Positions 55,688 to 63,799 of a stretch of DNA of 64,000 bases are shown here, piece after piece. The position numbers and the translations under genes are program-made. The notes under the pieces were generated by a model. It did no database searches and was not told where the DNA came from. It saw only the letters and a list, made by a program, of their open reading frames with translations. Source of the DNA: Brevundimonas subvibrioides (GTDB taxonomy: Bacteria; Pseudomonadota; Alphaproteobacteria; Caulobacterales; Caulobacteraceae); the NCBI RefSeq assembly GCF_002280785.1, contig NZ_NCEQ01000011.1, positions 37,025 through 101,024 on the forward strand, given 5' to 3'. Position 1 is the stretch's first letter, and each line of letters opens with the position of its first letter.

Positions 55688-57031
55688 ATGAGGCTGCTGC
55701 CCTTCCCCGTCCTGGCGCGATTCCTGAAGCGCCAGCTGCCGACGACGTTGTGGGGACGGTCGCTGCTGATCATCGTCCTGCCGATCCTGATCATGCAGGG
55801 GGCGGTGACCTGGGCCTTCTTCGACATGCACTGGCAGACGGTGACCGCGCGCCTGTCCGAGGGGCTGGCCGGCGACGTGGCCTGGGCGGCGGAGAGCTAT
55901 CGCGACGAACCGACCGAGGCGAACCTGGCGGTGATCGCCGACCGGGGCGAGCGGTCGATGCAGTTGTCGATCGCGCTGCGGCCCGGCGCCGCCCTGCCCG
56001 AGGAACAGCGACGCGGGGCGATCGGGGTGGTGGACCGGACACTGGAGGCGGCGCTGGCGTCGCGTCTGGACCAACCCTTCTGGTTCGATACGACCCGCTA
56101 TCCCGCCTATGTCGATATCCAGGTCCAGCAGCCGACAGGGGTGCTGCGCATTATCGCGCCGCGGGAGCGGGCCGTGGCGACCCAGGCGCATATCTTCGTC
56201 CTGTGGCTGATGCTGGCGACCGTGCTGCTGATGAGCGTGGCCATCCTGTTCATCCGCAACCAGGTCCGCGCCATCGAGCGGCTGGCCGAAGCGGCGGAAG
56301 CCTTCGGCCGGGGCGAAATGTCGCCGAAATTCAAGCCGCACGGCGCGCGCGAGGTGCGGCAGGCAGCGGTCGCCTTCCTGGCCATGCGCGACCGGATCCA
56401 GCGGCATATCGAACAGCGGACGGCCCTGCTGGCCTCGGTCAGCCACGACCTGCGCACGCCCCTGACCCGGCTGCGGCTGGAGCTGGCGCTGGCCCCGCAA
56501 TTCAAGCGTCAGGCCGCCATGAAAGGCGACCTCGACGAGATGGAGCATATGATCGACGAATACCTCGCCTTCGCGAAGGGCGAGGCCGGCGAGGCGCCGC
56601 AACCCGTCGATGTCTCGGCCCTGCTGAAGGCGGCAGGCGAGGACGTGAAACGGGCGGGGGCCGAGGTCGAGATCGCCGCGCCCGCCGACCTGACCGCCTC
56701 GCTGCGGCCGCTGGCCTTCAAGCGCGCCCTGGCCAACCTCGCGGGCAATGCGGCGGCGCATGGAGACCATGTGCGGCTGTCGGCGCGGGCTCTGGCGTCG
56801 GGCGGACTGGAGATCGCGATCGAGGACGACGGTCCGGGCATTCCCGACGACATGCACGAGGAGGCCTTCCGCCCGTTCAGCCGGCTGGACGAGAGCCGCA
56901 ACCAGAACCGCAAGGGCGTCGGCCTTGGCCTGGCCATCGCGCGGGACGTGGCGCGGGGGCACGGCGGCGACATCACCCTGGCGCGCAGTGACCTGGGGGG
57001 CCTGCGGGCCCTGATCCGCCTCCCGGGCTGA
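55688..57031 (+). CDS. EnvZ-like membrane sensor histidine kinase
   Basis: 447 residues. Helices ~23-44 and ~176-198 flank a periplasmic domain; HAMP (RAIERLAEAAEAFGRGEM), HisKA with LLASVSHDLRTPLTRLRLEL, HATPase with FKRALANLAGNAAAHGD and IEDDGPGIPDDMHEEAFRPF. Cognate of the regulator directly upstream. ATG 55688 follows that stop by 1 bp. Confidence 0.93.
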   Translation: MRLLPFPVLARFLKRQLPTTLWGRSLLIIVLPILIMQGAVTWAFFDMHWQTVTARLSEGLAGDVAWAAESYRDEPTEANLAVIADRGERSMQLSIALRPGAALPEEQRRGAIGVVDRTLEAALASRLDQPFWFDTTRYPAYVDIQVQQPTGVLRIIAPRERAVATQAHIFVLWLMLATVLLMSVAILFIRNQVRAIERLAEAAEAFGRGEMSPKFKPHGAREVRQAAVAFLAMRDRIQRHIEQRTALLASVSHDLRTPLTRLRLELALAPQFKRQAAMKGDLDEMEHMIDEYLAFAKGEAGEAPQPVDVSALLKAAGEDVKRAGAEVEIAAPADLTASLRPLAFKRALANLAGNAAAHGDHVRLSARALASGGLEIAIEDDGPGIPDDMHEEAFRPFSRLDESRNQNRKGVGLGLAIARDVARGHGGDITLARSDLGGLRALIRLPG

Positions 57032-57140
57032 AGGCTTCTGCATCGCGGCGGCGTCTATCGGGCGCGGCCCTTCCGAAAGGATTGCGGAGAGGGGCCGCCG
57101 AGCCCATCTTCGCTGTGACAGGGACTTCCCGGAGATCGTC

Positions 57141-57632
57141 ATGCGCAGCTTCGCCTTTCTCGCCCCCCTTGCTCTCGCCGCGGCCCTCGCGGCGCCCGCG
57201 TTCGCCCAGACGCCGCAGGTTACGGTGACCGTCGGCGGCGACCTGACCGAAGAGGTCGACAGGCTCGGTCAGCGCGACGTGGATCGCCAGCTTGAACGGC
57301 TGCAGATGGTCGTCGAACGTCGTCTGGCCCGCGACGGCGCGCTCGAAGGCGCGACCATCAATCTTGTGATCACCGATCTGAAGCCGAACCGTCCGACCTG
57401 GCAGCAGGCTGCCGACAGGCCCGGACTGTCGATCATGGACAGCTTCTCCATCGGAGGCGCGACGGTGGAGGGTGAGGTCATCACCGCCGACGGCCAGCGA
57501 CTGCCAGTGCGCTATTCGAACTATTCCAGTTCGATCGCCGAGGTGCGGGGCTACAACACCTGGCAGGACGCCGAGCAGACCTACGACCGGTTGGCGAACA
57601 ATCTCGCCTCAGGCCGGCTGGTCTCCCGCTAG
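57141..57632 (+). CDS. Secreted hypothetical protein
   Basis: 163 residues with a clear signal peptide ([20 protein letters not shown], cleavage at AFA-Q). Mature part: VTVTVGGDLTEEVDRLGQRD, a helical LQMVVERRLARDGALEGATI, and QRLPVRYSNYSSSIAEVRGY. No known domain recognised; ~24 nt overlap at its 3' end with convergent proC. Confidence 0.8.
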   Translation: MRSFAFLAPLALAAALAAPAFAQTPQVTVTVGGDLTEEVDRLGQRDVDRQLERLQMVVERRLARDGALEGATINLVITDLKPNRPTWQQAADRPGLSIMDSFSIGGATVEGEVITADGQRLPVRYSNYSSSIAEVRGYNTWQDAEQTYDRLANNLASGRLVSR

Positions 57633-58352
57633 GGCCTTCGCCCGAGCCACGGCGGCCTGAACCGCCGCCCGGCTCACTCCGTCCAGATCGGCGTCCCTGA
57701 GCGCTTCAAGCCCGGCGCGCGTCGTGCCGCCGGGCGAGGCGATGCGCGCGATCAGATCATCCAGCGGCGCGTCCGTTCCCGCGCCCGATCCGGCCGAACG
57801 AAGCGCGCCGCGGGCGAGCCTTTCGGCCGCGTCCAGCGTCAGCCCCGCCTCGACACCGGCCTGCGCGAGCGCCTGGGCCAGGGCGTAGAAGAAGGCGGGC
57901 GCGGATCCGGCCACCGCAGTCGCGGCGTCGATCAAGGACTCCTCGTCGAGATCGACCGTGTCGGCGACAGGGTCGAACAGGGCGTGGGCCAGGGCGCGCG
58001 CGGCGGGATCATCGGACCAGATGGCGGCGACGCCCTGAGCCTGGGCCACGGCGGTCGTGGGCATGACGCGGGCCACGGCCCGGCCCGGCAAGGCGGCGGA
58101 CAGGTCGCCGGCGCGGACCCCGGCCATGACGGAGATCACGGTCGCGTCGGCCGGCAGGGTCGCCAGCACCGGGGCGACGGCCTCGCGCCAGGCGGCGGGC
58201 TTGACGGCAATCACCAGGACCCGGGTGTCAGGCGGGCAGACCGGCGGGACGGCGCGGGTCAGGACGGTGGGGCAAGGCACCGTCCCGGTCAGCCGCCAGC
58301 CCTCGGCGATCGCGGAGCCGAGGCGGCCGTGGCCGAGGAGGGTGACCTGCAT
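57609..58352 (-). CDS. proC: Pyrroline-5-carboxylate reductase (ProC)
   Basis: 247 residues. NAD(P)-binding LLGHGRLGSAIAEGW at the start, VLVIAVKPAAWREAVAPVLA, VARVMPTTAVAQAQG and the C-terminal AGSAPAFFYALAQALAQAGV with RIASPGGTTRAGLEAL match ProC, the last step of proline synthesis. ATG 58352; stands with the YbjN gene upstream by 18 bp. Confidence 0.93.
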   Translation of the reverse strand: MQVTLLGHGRLGSAIAEGWRLTGTVPCPTVLTRAVPPVCPPDTRVLVIAVKPAAWREAVAPVLATLPADATVISVMAGVRAGDLSAALPGRAVARVMPTTAVAQAQGVAAIWSDDPAARALAHALFDPVADTVDLDEESLIDAATAVAGSAPAFFYALAQALAQAGVEAGLTLDAAERLARGALRSAGSGAGTDAPLDDLIARIASPGGTTRAGLEALRDADLDGVSRAAVQAAVARAKALAGDQPA

Positions 58353-58370
58353 CAGAGCCCTCGCAGAGGA

Positions 58371-58874
58371 TCAGGCCGTGCCGACGGTCTCGAACAGGCA
58401 ACTGTCGATCGCATCCTGGGGCTTCTTGTGGCCACGGATCATGAAGTCGAAGGCCGGGTAGTAACGGTCGGCGGCCTCGACGGCGGCATCGATCATCGAC
58501 GCGGCCTGGGCCAGGGTCGGCCGCTCGCCGTGCGGCAGGGCCAGGGAGTGACGGAAGACGATCTCGCCATCCTCGGACCAGACCTCGAAATGGCCCATCC
58601 AGGTGCGCTGGTTGACCATGGAGACGAGCTCGTAGGCGGCGTTGCGGCGGGACTTGGTCGCGCGGAGGTCCAGGGCGCAGCACAGCTGCAGGCAGTCGCC
58701 CTCAGGGCGCCATGCGAACCAGAGTTCGTAGTCCTTCCAGTCGCCGGCGAGAGCGAAGGCCAGGTCGCCGTCGTCCGTCCGGTCGAACGGAAGGTTCTCG
58801 GCGTTCAGCACATGCTCGACCACATCCAGCGGATCGTAGGGGACGTCGACCTCCAGGGGTCCGGCAGCATTCAT
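58371..58874 (-). CDS. YbjN domain protein
   Basis: 167 residues: PYDPLDVVEHVLNAENLPFD, ELWFAWRPEGDCLQLCCALD and MVNQRTWMGHFEVWSEDGEI. YbjN-fold (T3SS-chaperone-like) sensory protein, function unclear. Directly precedes proC and follows ubiK by 97 bp; a ybjN-proC neighbourhood is conserved in alphaproteobacteria as far as I recall. Confidence 0.87.
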   Translation of the reverse strand: MNAAGPLEVDVPYDPLDVVEHVLNAENLPFDRTDDGDLAFALAGDWKDYELWFAWRPEGDCLQLCCALDLRATKSRRNAAYELVSMVNQRTWMGHFEVWSEDGEIVFRHSLALPHGERPTLAQAASMIDAAVEAADRYYPAFDFMIRGHKKPQDAIDSCLFETVGTA

Positions 58875-58971
58875 CAGGTGAACTCGATCTCGCGGGAGGG
58901 CAGGGACGACAAGGTCTGGTGCGACTCAGGGCCGCCTTCGAAAAGACGGTAGGCGTGTTCGGAGATTCGGC

Positions 58972-59259
58972 TCAACCGGCTGCGTCCGGGAGACGAGTTC
59001 CATCTGTGGAGGTTCCCGTCTGAGGCTTCTTCGCCTTGGTCGGTGCGGCTCTCAGCGTCGCCAGCTCGGCGCGCAGCGCGGCGACCTCGGCCTTCAGGGC
59101 GTCGAACTCGTCGCGCCGGACCAGGTCCATTTCGGCGACGACGCGGTCGGACTGGGCGCGGAAGGCCGCCCGGGCCTCTTCGCCGGCGGCCTGGGCCAGG
59201 CCCATGGCGCTGGTCGAGAGCTTGGCGAACTCGTCGAGGAAGGGGTTGCGCGTCTGCAT
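58972..59259 (-). CDS. ubiK: Accessory factor UbiK (BMFP family)
   Basis: 95 residues: NPFLDEFAKLSTSAMGLAQA, EARAAFRAQSDRVVAEMDLV, FDALKAEVAALRAELATL coiled coil. BMFP proteins form trimers; UbiK helps the late ubiquinone-biosynthesis complex. ATG 59259. Divergent from lgt. Confidence 0.88.
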   Translation of the reverse strand: MQTRNPFLDEFAKLSTSAMGLAQAAGEEARAAFRAQSDRVVAEMDLVRRDEFDALKAEVAALRAELATLRAAPTKAKKPQTGTSTDGTRLPDAAG

Positions 59260-59432
59260 GGTCGTCTCCGGCCCGCGAGCGGCGGGCGTCGTTAAGGGAA
59301 GGTTGCCTGATATGGTGAACGAAACCTTTCCAGACACCCCCTGATTGGGGGCAATCGGGGCCGAAACGTGTCACGCTCGCGCGACCGAGCGACGCTTGCT
59401 AAAGGCGGAGCGAACCGTCGCAGGAGCCTCGC

Positions 59433-60308
59433 TTGACCTTTCCCGAGTTCGATCCGGTCCTGATCCATCTGGGGCCGTTGCCGATCCGCTGGTACGCCCT
59501 GGCCTATGTGGCCGGCATCGTGCTGGGCTGGATCTACGCCGCGCGGATCCTCAAGAGCGACCGGGTCTGGGCGCCGGGCAAGCCGCCGCTGGCGGGACCG
59601 CAGCTGGACGACCTGATCCTGTGGATCACCCTCGGCATCATCCTGGGCGGCCGATTCGGTTACGCCCTGTTCTACAAGCCGGTCATGTTCCTGCAGCTGT
59701 TCACGGGTTCGAGCCTCGGCGAGCGGCTTGAGCTGTTCCAGCTGTGGACCGGCGGGATGTCGTTCCACGGCGGGATGCTGGGCTGCACGCTTGCGGTGCT
59801 GATCTACGCCTGGCGGACGAAGGCCAATGCCCTGAGCATCGGCGACATGGCCCTGGCGGCCGCGCCGATCGGCCTGCTCTTCGGACGGATGGCGAACTTC
59901 GTGAACGGCGAGCTGTGGGGGCGGACGACGGACGTGCCCTGGGCCATCCGCTTCTGCAACGCCCGGATCGAACAGATGTACGGCTTCTGCCCGGCCGGAA
60001 ACGAACCGCGTCACCCGAGCCAGCTGTACGAGGCGGGGCTGGAGGGGGTTCTGCTCTTCATCGTGCTCGGCCTGGCGGTCTGGAAATGGCAGCTGCTGGC
60101 CAAGCCGGGCTATGTCACCGGCCTGTTCCTGGTCGGCTACGGCGCGTCGCGGGCGCTGCTGGAGACCGTGCGCCAGCCCGACGCCGGGATGGAGAACTTC
60201 CCGCTGGGCCTGACCATGGGGATGATGCTTTCGATCCCGATGATCCTGGTCGGGGCGTGGTTGATCCACCGCGCATGGAAGCGTCCGCCGGTCGCCGCCG
60301 CAGGCTGA
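59433..60308 (+). CDS. lgt: Prolipoprotein diacylglyceryl transferase (Lgt)
   Basis: 291-residue polytopic membrane enzyme that attaches diacylglycerol to lipobox Cys. GMSFHGGMLGCTLAVLIYAW with the essential His, and GRMANFVNGELWGR with the essential Asn/Arg are the signature. TTG 59433 is chosen for AGGAG 6 bp upstream. The predicted lipoproteins of this window (Dsb-like pair, beta-lactamase, hydrolase) are substrates of this enzyme. Confidence 0.96.
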   Translation: MTFPEFDPVLIHLGPLPIRWYALAYVAGIVLGWIYAARILKSDRVWAPGKPPLAGPQLDDLILWITLGIILGGRFGYALFYKPVMFLQLFTGSSLGERLELFQLWTGGMSFHGGMLGCTLAVLIYAWRTKANALSIGDMALAAAPIGLLFGRMANFVNGELWGRTTDVPWAIRFCNARIEQMYGFCPAGNEPRHPSQLYEAGLEGVLLFIVLGLAVWKWQLLAKPGYVTGLFLVGYGASRALLETVRQPDAGMENFPLGLTMGMMLSIPMILVGAWLIHRAWKRPPVAAAG

Positions 60309-60309
60309 G

Positions 60310-61383
60310 ATGTCGCTGAAGGATCGACTGGCGCGGGAGATCGCCCTGACCGGGCCGATGACGGTGGCCGACTATGTCACCCGCTGCCTGCACGATCCGA
60401 AGGACGGCTACTACGCGACGCGTCCGGCGCTGGGCGAGGGCGGGGACTTCATCACCGCGCCCCTGGTCAGCCAGATGTTCGGCGAACTGATCGGCCTGTG
60501 GGCGGTCGAGACCTGGCATCGGCTGGGCGCGCCGGAGCGGTTCCGGCTGGTCGAGGTCGGGCCCGGCGACGGGACCCTGATGGACGACGCGCTGCGGGCC
60601 GCGCGGGTCGCGCCGGGGTTCCTTGAGGCCTGTGACCTGATCCTGATCGAGCCCTCGGGGCCGTTGCGGGAGGTGCAGGCGCGCAGGCTGGCCCAGGCCG
60701 ACGTCTCGCCCCGCTGGGTCAGGTCGCTGGGCCAGATCGATGTCGATGCGCCCGTCATCCTGATCGCCAACGAGGTGCTGGACTGTCTGCCCGCGCGTCA
60801 GTTCGTACGGACCGACGGCGGCTGGGCCGAGCGGCGGGTCGGGGTCACCGACGACGGCGGGCTGACCTTCGGACTGGTGGGCATCACCGGCGGGTTCGAA
60901 CGGCCGCCGTTCGAGGTCGAGCCGGGCCAGGTGGTCGAGGTGTCGGACCAGCAGGCCGCGTTCGGGCGGGACCTGGGCGCCCTGCTGCGCCAGACGTCGG
61001 GGGCGGCCCTGCTGATCGACTATGGGCGGGACCGGCCGGGCGTGGGCGATACGCTGCAGGGGCTGAGGCGGCATGCGAAGGTCGATGTGCTGGCGACGCC
61101 GGGCGAGGCGGACCTGACCCAGTGGGCGGACTTCCCGACGGTGCAGGAGGCGGCGATCCGGACCGGCGCCGACGTCACGGGCTGCGTCGGCCAGGGCGAG
61201 TTCCTGAGGCGGCTGGGGATCGAAGCGCGGGCCGGGCGGTTGTCCTCGGGACGGCCCGAGGCGGCGCCCGTCATCGCCCGCCAGCTGGCGCGGCTGACAG
61301 CGGCGGACCAGATGGGCGACCTGTTCAAGGCGGCCGCGATCTTCTCGCCCCGCAGCCTGACCGTTCCGGGGTTCGAGGCATGA
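60310..61383 (+). CDS. NDUFAF7/MidA-type protein methyltransferase
   Basis: 357-residue class I SAM methyltransferase family of NDUFAF7/MidA, which in mitochondria dimethylates an arginine of a complex I subunit. LTGPMTVADYVTRCLHDPK, KDGYYATRPALGEGGDFITA, LVEVGPGDGTLMDDALRA and LIANEVLDCLPARQF are typical. Starts 1 bp after lgt. Confidence 0.93.
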   Translation: MSLKDRLAREIALTGPMTVADYVTRCLHDPKDGYYATRPALGEGGDFITAPLVSQMFGELIGLWAVETWHRLGAPERFRLVEVGPGDGTLMDDALRAARVAPGFLEACDLILIEPSGPLREVQARRLAQADVSPRWVRSLGQIDVDAPVILIANEVLDCLPARQFVRTDGGWAERRVGVTDDGGLTFGLVGITGGFERPPFEVEPGQVVEVSDQQAAFGRDLGALLRQTSGAALLIDYGRDRPGVGDTLQGLRRHAKVDVLATPGEADLTQWADFPTVQEAAIRTGADVTGCVGQGEFLRRLGIEARAGRLSSGRPEAAPVIARQLARLTAADQMGDLFKAAAIFSPRSLTVPGFEA

Positions 61384-62153
61384 CCGACCTGACGCCGATC
61401 ACCCATCCGCTGCTGGAGAAGGCGGGCCTTCGCCACGGCTTCTTCACGCGACGGGGCGGGGTTTCGACCGGGCTCTACGAGGGGCTGAACACCGGCCTGG
61501 GGTCGGCGGACGACCCGGCGGCGGTCGAGGAGAACCGGCGGCGGGTGGCGGCAGCGCTGGGCGGCCGGCCCGACGATCTGGCGGCCTGCTACCAGATCCA
61601 TTCCAGCCTGACGCGGGTCGCGACCGGGCCCTGGGCCGGCGAGCGGCCGGAGGGCGACGCGGTGGTCTCGGCGACGGTCGGGGTGATCCCGACGGTGCTG
61701 ACGGCGGACTGCGCGCCGGTGCTGTTGGCCGACGCCGAGGCGCGGGTGGTGGGCGCGGTCCATGCCGGCTGGAAGGGGGCCCTGGGCGGGGTCGTGCACT
61801 CCGCCCTGACGGCGATGGAGGCGCTGGGCGCGCGACCGGACCGGATCGTCGCCGTGATCGGCCCCTGTATCGGCCAGGCCTCGTATGAGGTCGGGGCCGA
61901 CTTCCAGGCGCGGTTCGATCACCATGACCCGGGCGCCGCGCGGTTCTTCATCGAGGGCGCGACGGCGGACAAGCGGATGTTCGACCTGCCCGGCTTCGTC
62001 CTGTGGCGGCTGGAGCAGGCGGGGGTCGGCGAGGCGGCCTGGACCGGGCACGACACCTGCGTCGACGCGGCGGCCTTCTATTCGAACCGGCGGGCGTTCC
62101 AGCGGGGCGAGCCGGACTTCGGGCGGCTGATGTCGGCGATCCGGCTGGTCTGA
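61380..62153 (+). CDS. pgeF: Peptidoglycan editing factor PgeF (laccase-domain)
   Basis: 257 residues. HGFFTRRGGVSTGLYEGLNT, ACYQIHSS, VLTADCAPVLLAD, HAGWKGALGGVV (metal and active-site residues) and IGPCIGQASYEVG define the family; E. coli YfiH/PgeF removes L-Ser-containing UDP-MurNAc. ATG overlaps the upstream stop (ATGA), third gene of the lgt operon. Confidence 0.95.
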   Translation: MTDLTPITHPLLEKAGLRHGFFTRRGGVSTGLYEGLNTGLGSADDPAAVEENRRRVAAALGGRPDDLAACYQIHSSLTRVATGPWAGERPEGDAVVSATVGVIPTVLTADCAPVLLADAEARVVGAVHAGWKGALGGVVHSALTAMEALGARPDRIVAVIGPCIGQASYEVGADFQARFDHHDPGAARFFIEGATADKRMFDLPGFVLWRLEQAGVGEAAWTGHDTCVDAAAFYSNRRAFQRGEPDFGRLMSAIRLV

Positions 62154-62171
62154 GGGTCTGCCGGGCCGGCG

Positions 62172-62211
62172 GAATTGGACTCTGAAAAAACAGAGTCCAA
62201 GAGTGCAATTC
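62172..62211. repeat. Perfect GANTC-armed hairpin
   Basis: Arms TTGGACTCTG (62175-62184) and CAGAGTCCAA (62191-62200) around an A6 loop, with outer arms GAATTG (62172-62177) and CAATTC (62206-62211). Both inner arms contain a GANTC site (62178, 62193). Very similar to the hairpin at 2415-2446 after ccrM, where GAGTCCAATC follows in the same way. Confidence 0.87.
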
Positions 62212-62357
62212 TCAGGAAATCAGGGACTTATCGGCAACTCCGCATTGCACTGCGTGACACTGTGCATCCTGGGACCGAGGCGTTGACGGGCCTGCCCACG
62301 ACATGGGGCTCGCTGGCCGTCGCGCAAGAGGCGGATAGGAATAAATCCTCTTCATAT

Positions 62358-62509
62358 CTTTCGTCATCCTCCAGCGAGCGGAGCGAGACCGGGGGGACCC
62401 AGCAGCGCCGAAGCGGAGCGCAGGCGAAATGCTTCAGCGGCACCAGGCGTGACAGGGTCGCGCTCTCGCGCGCCGCTGGGTTGCCCGGTCAGGCCAGCCA
62501 TGACGAAAG
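62358..62509. repeat. Inverted-repeat element with CTTTCGTCAT ends
   Basis: Ends CTTTCGTCAT (62358-62367) and ATGACGAAAG (62500-62509) are perfect 10-bp inverted copies. Inner ACCCAGCAGCGC pairs with GCGCCGCTGGGT. Looks like a ~150-bp non-autonomous palindromic element unrelated to the other two families. Confidence 0.7.
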
Positions 62510-62537
62510 TAGAGGGTCGGCGGAAGCGGATGCGGCG

Positions 62538-62801
62538 TTACCCCTCGGCTTCGCCCTCGACGACGCTGTTCTGGAAATAGGGTTCGACCACGCCTTGCAG
62601 CTTCACGGTCAGGGCATTGCCCTTGCGATCGACGGCCTTGCCGACGGCGAGGCGGACCCAGCCTTCGGACACGCAGTATTCGTCGACGTTGGTCTTTTCC
62701 TCGCCCTTGAACTTGATGCCCACGCCGCGCTGAAGCACGTCGGCGTCATAGTATTTGTTGTTCGGGTTGACCGAGAGACGGTCGGGGGGCGTGTCGGACA
62801 T
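62538..62801 (-). CDS. DUF3297 family protein
   Basis: 87 residues: DRLSVNPNNKYYDADVLQRG, GIKFKGEEKTNVDEYCVSEG, WVRLAVGKAVDRKGNALTVK, ending VEPYFQNSVVEGEAEG. A conserved glutathione-peroxidase-annotated DUF3297 protein; function unknown. ATG 62801 sits behind GGAAG 17 bp upstream. Confidence 0.88.
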   Translation of the reverse strand: MSDTPPDRLSVNPNNKYYDADVLQRGVGIKFKGEEKTNVDEYCVSEGWVRLAVGKAVDRKGNALTVKLQGVVEPYFQNSVVEGEAEG

Positions 62802-62866
62802 GGCGGGGCCTTCGGAAGTGACAGGCGCGGTGCATAGCCGCCCGCGCCCGATCCGACAACGCTGGA

Positions 62867-63640
62867 CTACCCCAGGCCGCTGAACCCGCGCCCCACGCTC
62901 CAGCCGCCGTCGGCGGGCAGGACGACGCCCGAGACATAGCGGGCGTAGTCGGAGGCCAGGAACAGGCAGACGTCGGCGACGTCGTCGACCGTGCCCAGCC
63001 GGTTGAGCGGCACGGCGCGGGCGGCGGCGGCCTTGGCCTCCGGCGTGGGGGCCAGGCGGTCCATGCCCTCGGTGCCGTCGATGGGCCCCGGGGAGACGGA
63101 ATTCACCCGCACCCCCTCCCCGCCCCATTCGATGGCGAGGGTCCTGGTGATCATGTCGACGCCGGCCTTGGCGGCGCAGACGTGAACCTGGAGCGCCATG
63201 GGAATCCAGGCCTGGGGCGCGGTGATGTTGATGATGCTGGCGCCCGGCTTGGTCAGGTGTTCGTGGGCGGCGCGCATGACATGGAAGGTGCCCAGGGTGT
63301 CGATGTCGGTGACGGTCCGGAAGCCGTTGGAGCTGAGCGCGGCGGCCGGGACCGGGAAGTTGCCCGCCGCCCCGGAGACCAGAACGTCGATCGTGCCGCG
63401 CTTGTCGCGGAAGTCGGCGATCGCGGCCTTCACCGCGTCGAAGTCGCGGACGTCGAGGCTGTAGCCCAGCGCCGGCGTGTCGCGGGACAGGCTCTCGACG
63501 GCCGCATCGACCTTGTCCTGGCTGCGGCTGGCGACGCCGAGTTTTGCGCCGGCCCTGGCGAAGGCCTTGGCGATGCCGAGATTGATGCCGGACGTGCCGC
63601 CGAAGACCATCACGGTCTTGCCGGTGAAATCGAACGCCAT
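62867..63640 (-). CDS. SDR oxidoreductase, 2,4-dienoyl-CoA-reductase-like
   Basis: 257 residues. NADP-binding MVFGGTSGINLGIAKAFARA, VLVSGAAGNFPVP, INITAPQAWIPMALQVHVCA, catalytic Lys in CAAKAGVDMITRT, and VNSVSPGPIDGTEG. Position four before the Lys is Val, not the classical Tyr of YxxxK; DECR-type SDRs are known to lack this Tyr. ATG 63640 has GGGGAGA upstream. 65 bp before DUF3297. Confidence 0.9.
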   Translation of the reverse strand: MAFDFTGKTVMVFGGTSGINLGIAKAFARAGAKLGVASRSQDKVDAAVESLSRDTPALGYSLDVRDFDAVKAAIADFRDKRGTIDVLVSGAAGNFPVPAAALSSNGFRTVTDIDTLGTFHVMRAAHEHLTKPGASIINITAPQAWIPMALQVHVCAAKAGVDMITRTLAIEWGGEGVRVNSVSPGPIDGTEGMDRLAPTPEAKAAAARAVPLNRLGTVDDVADVCLFLASDYARYVSGVVLPADGGWSVGRGFSGLG

Positions 63641-63664
63641 GGATGTCTCCCCCTGTTGTTCCCT

Positions 63665-63788
63665 CACCGTGCACCCCGGCCAAGGCCGGGGTCCAGACGG
63701 AAAGCGCGGGCAGAAGGTCAGGGGACGCGGTGCGACATCCGGGCGGTCAGCGTCCGTGATCCGGACCCCGGCCTTCGCCGGGGCGCCC
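63665..63788. repeat. Inverted repeat, GTGCACCCCGGC family, copy 3
   Basis: Starts ACCGTGCACCCCGGCCAAGG near 63665 and ends GGCCTTCGCCGGGGCGCCC by 63788; GGCCGGGGTCCAGAC pairs with GATCCGGACCCCGGCC. Same family as 2284 and 2611, between the SDR gene and the next minus-strand gene. Confidence 0.8.
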
Positions 63789-63799
63789 GGAGCCGGGAA

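Larger units (their letters stand above)
62154..62537. other. 384-bp non-coding region after pgeF
   Basis: No credible gene. It contains the perfect GANTC-armed hairpin at 62175-62200 and an inverted-repeat element at 62358-62509. A long frame here (62175-62837) runs antisense through DUF3297 and is not believed. Confidence 0.65.

Noticed and set aside
62175..62200. Rho-independent terminator of pgeF
   Set aside because: The stem is AT/GC mixed with an A6 loop and no T-tract follows; the same structure next to ccrM suggests a repeat family instead.
62175..62837. 220-codon frame starting at the GANTC hairpin
   Set aside because: Runs through a non-coding repeat and antisense to DUF3297; no start signal and no family resemblance.
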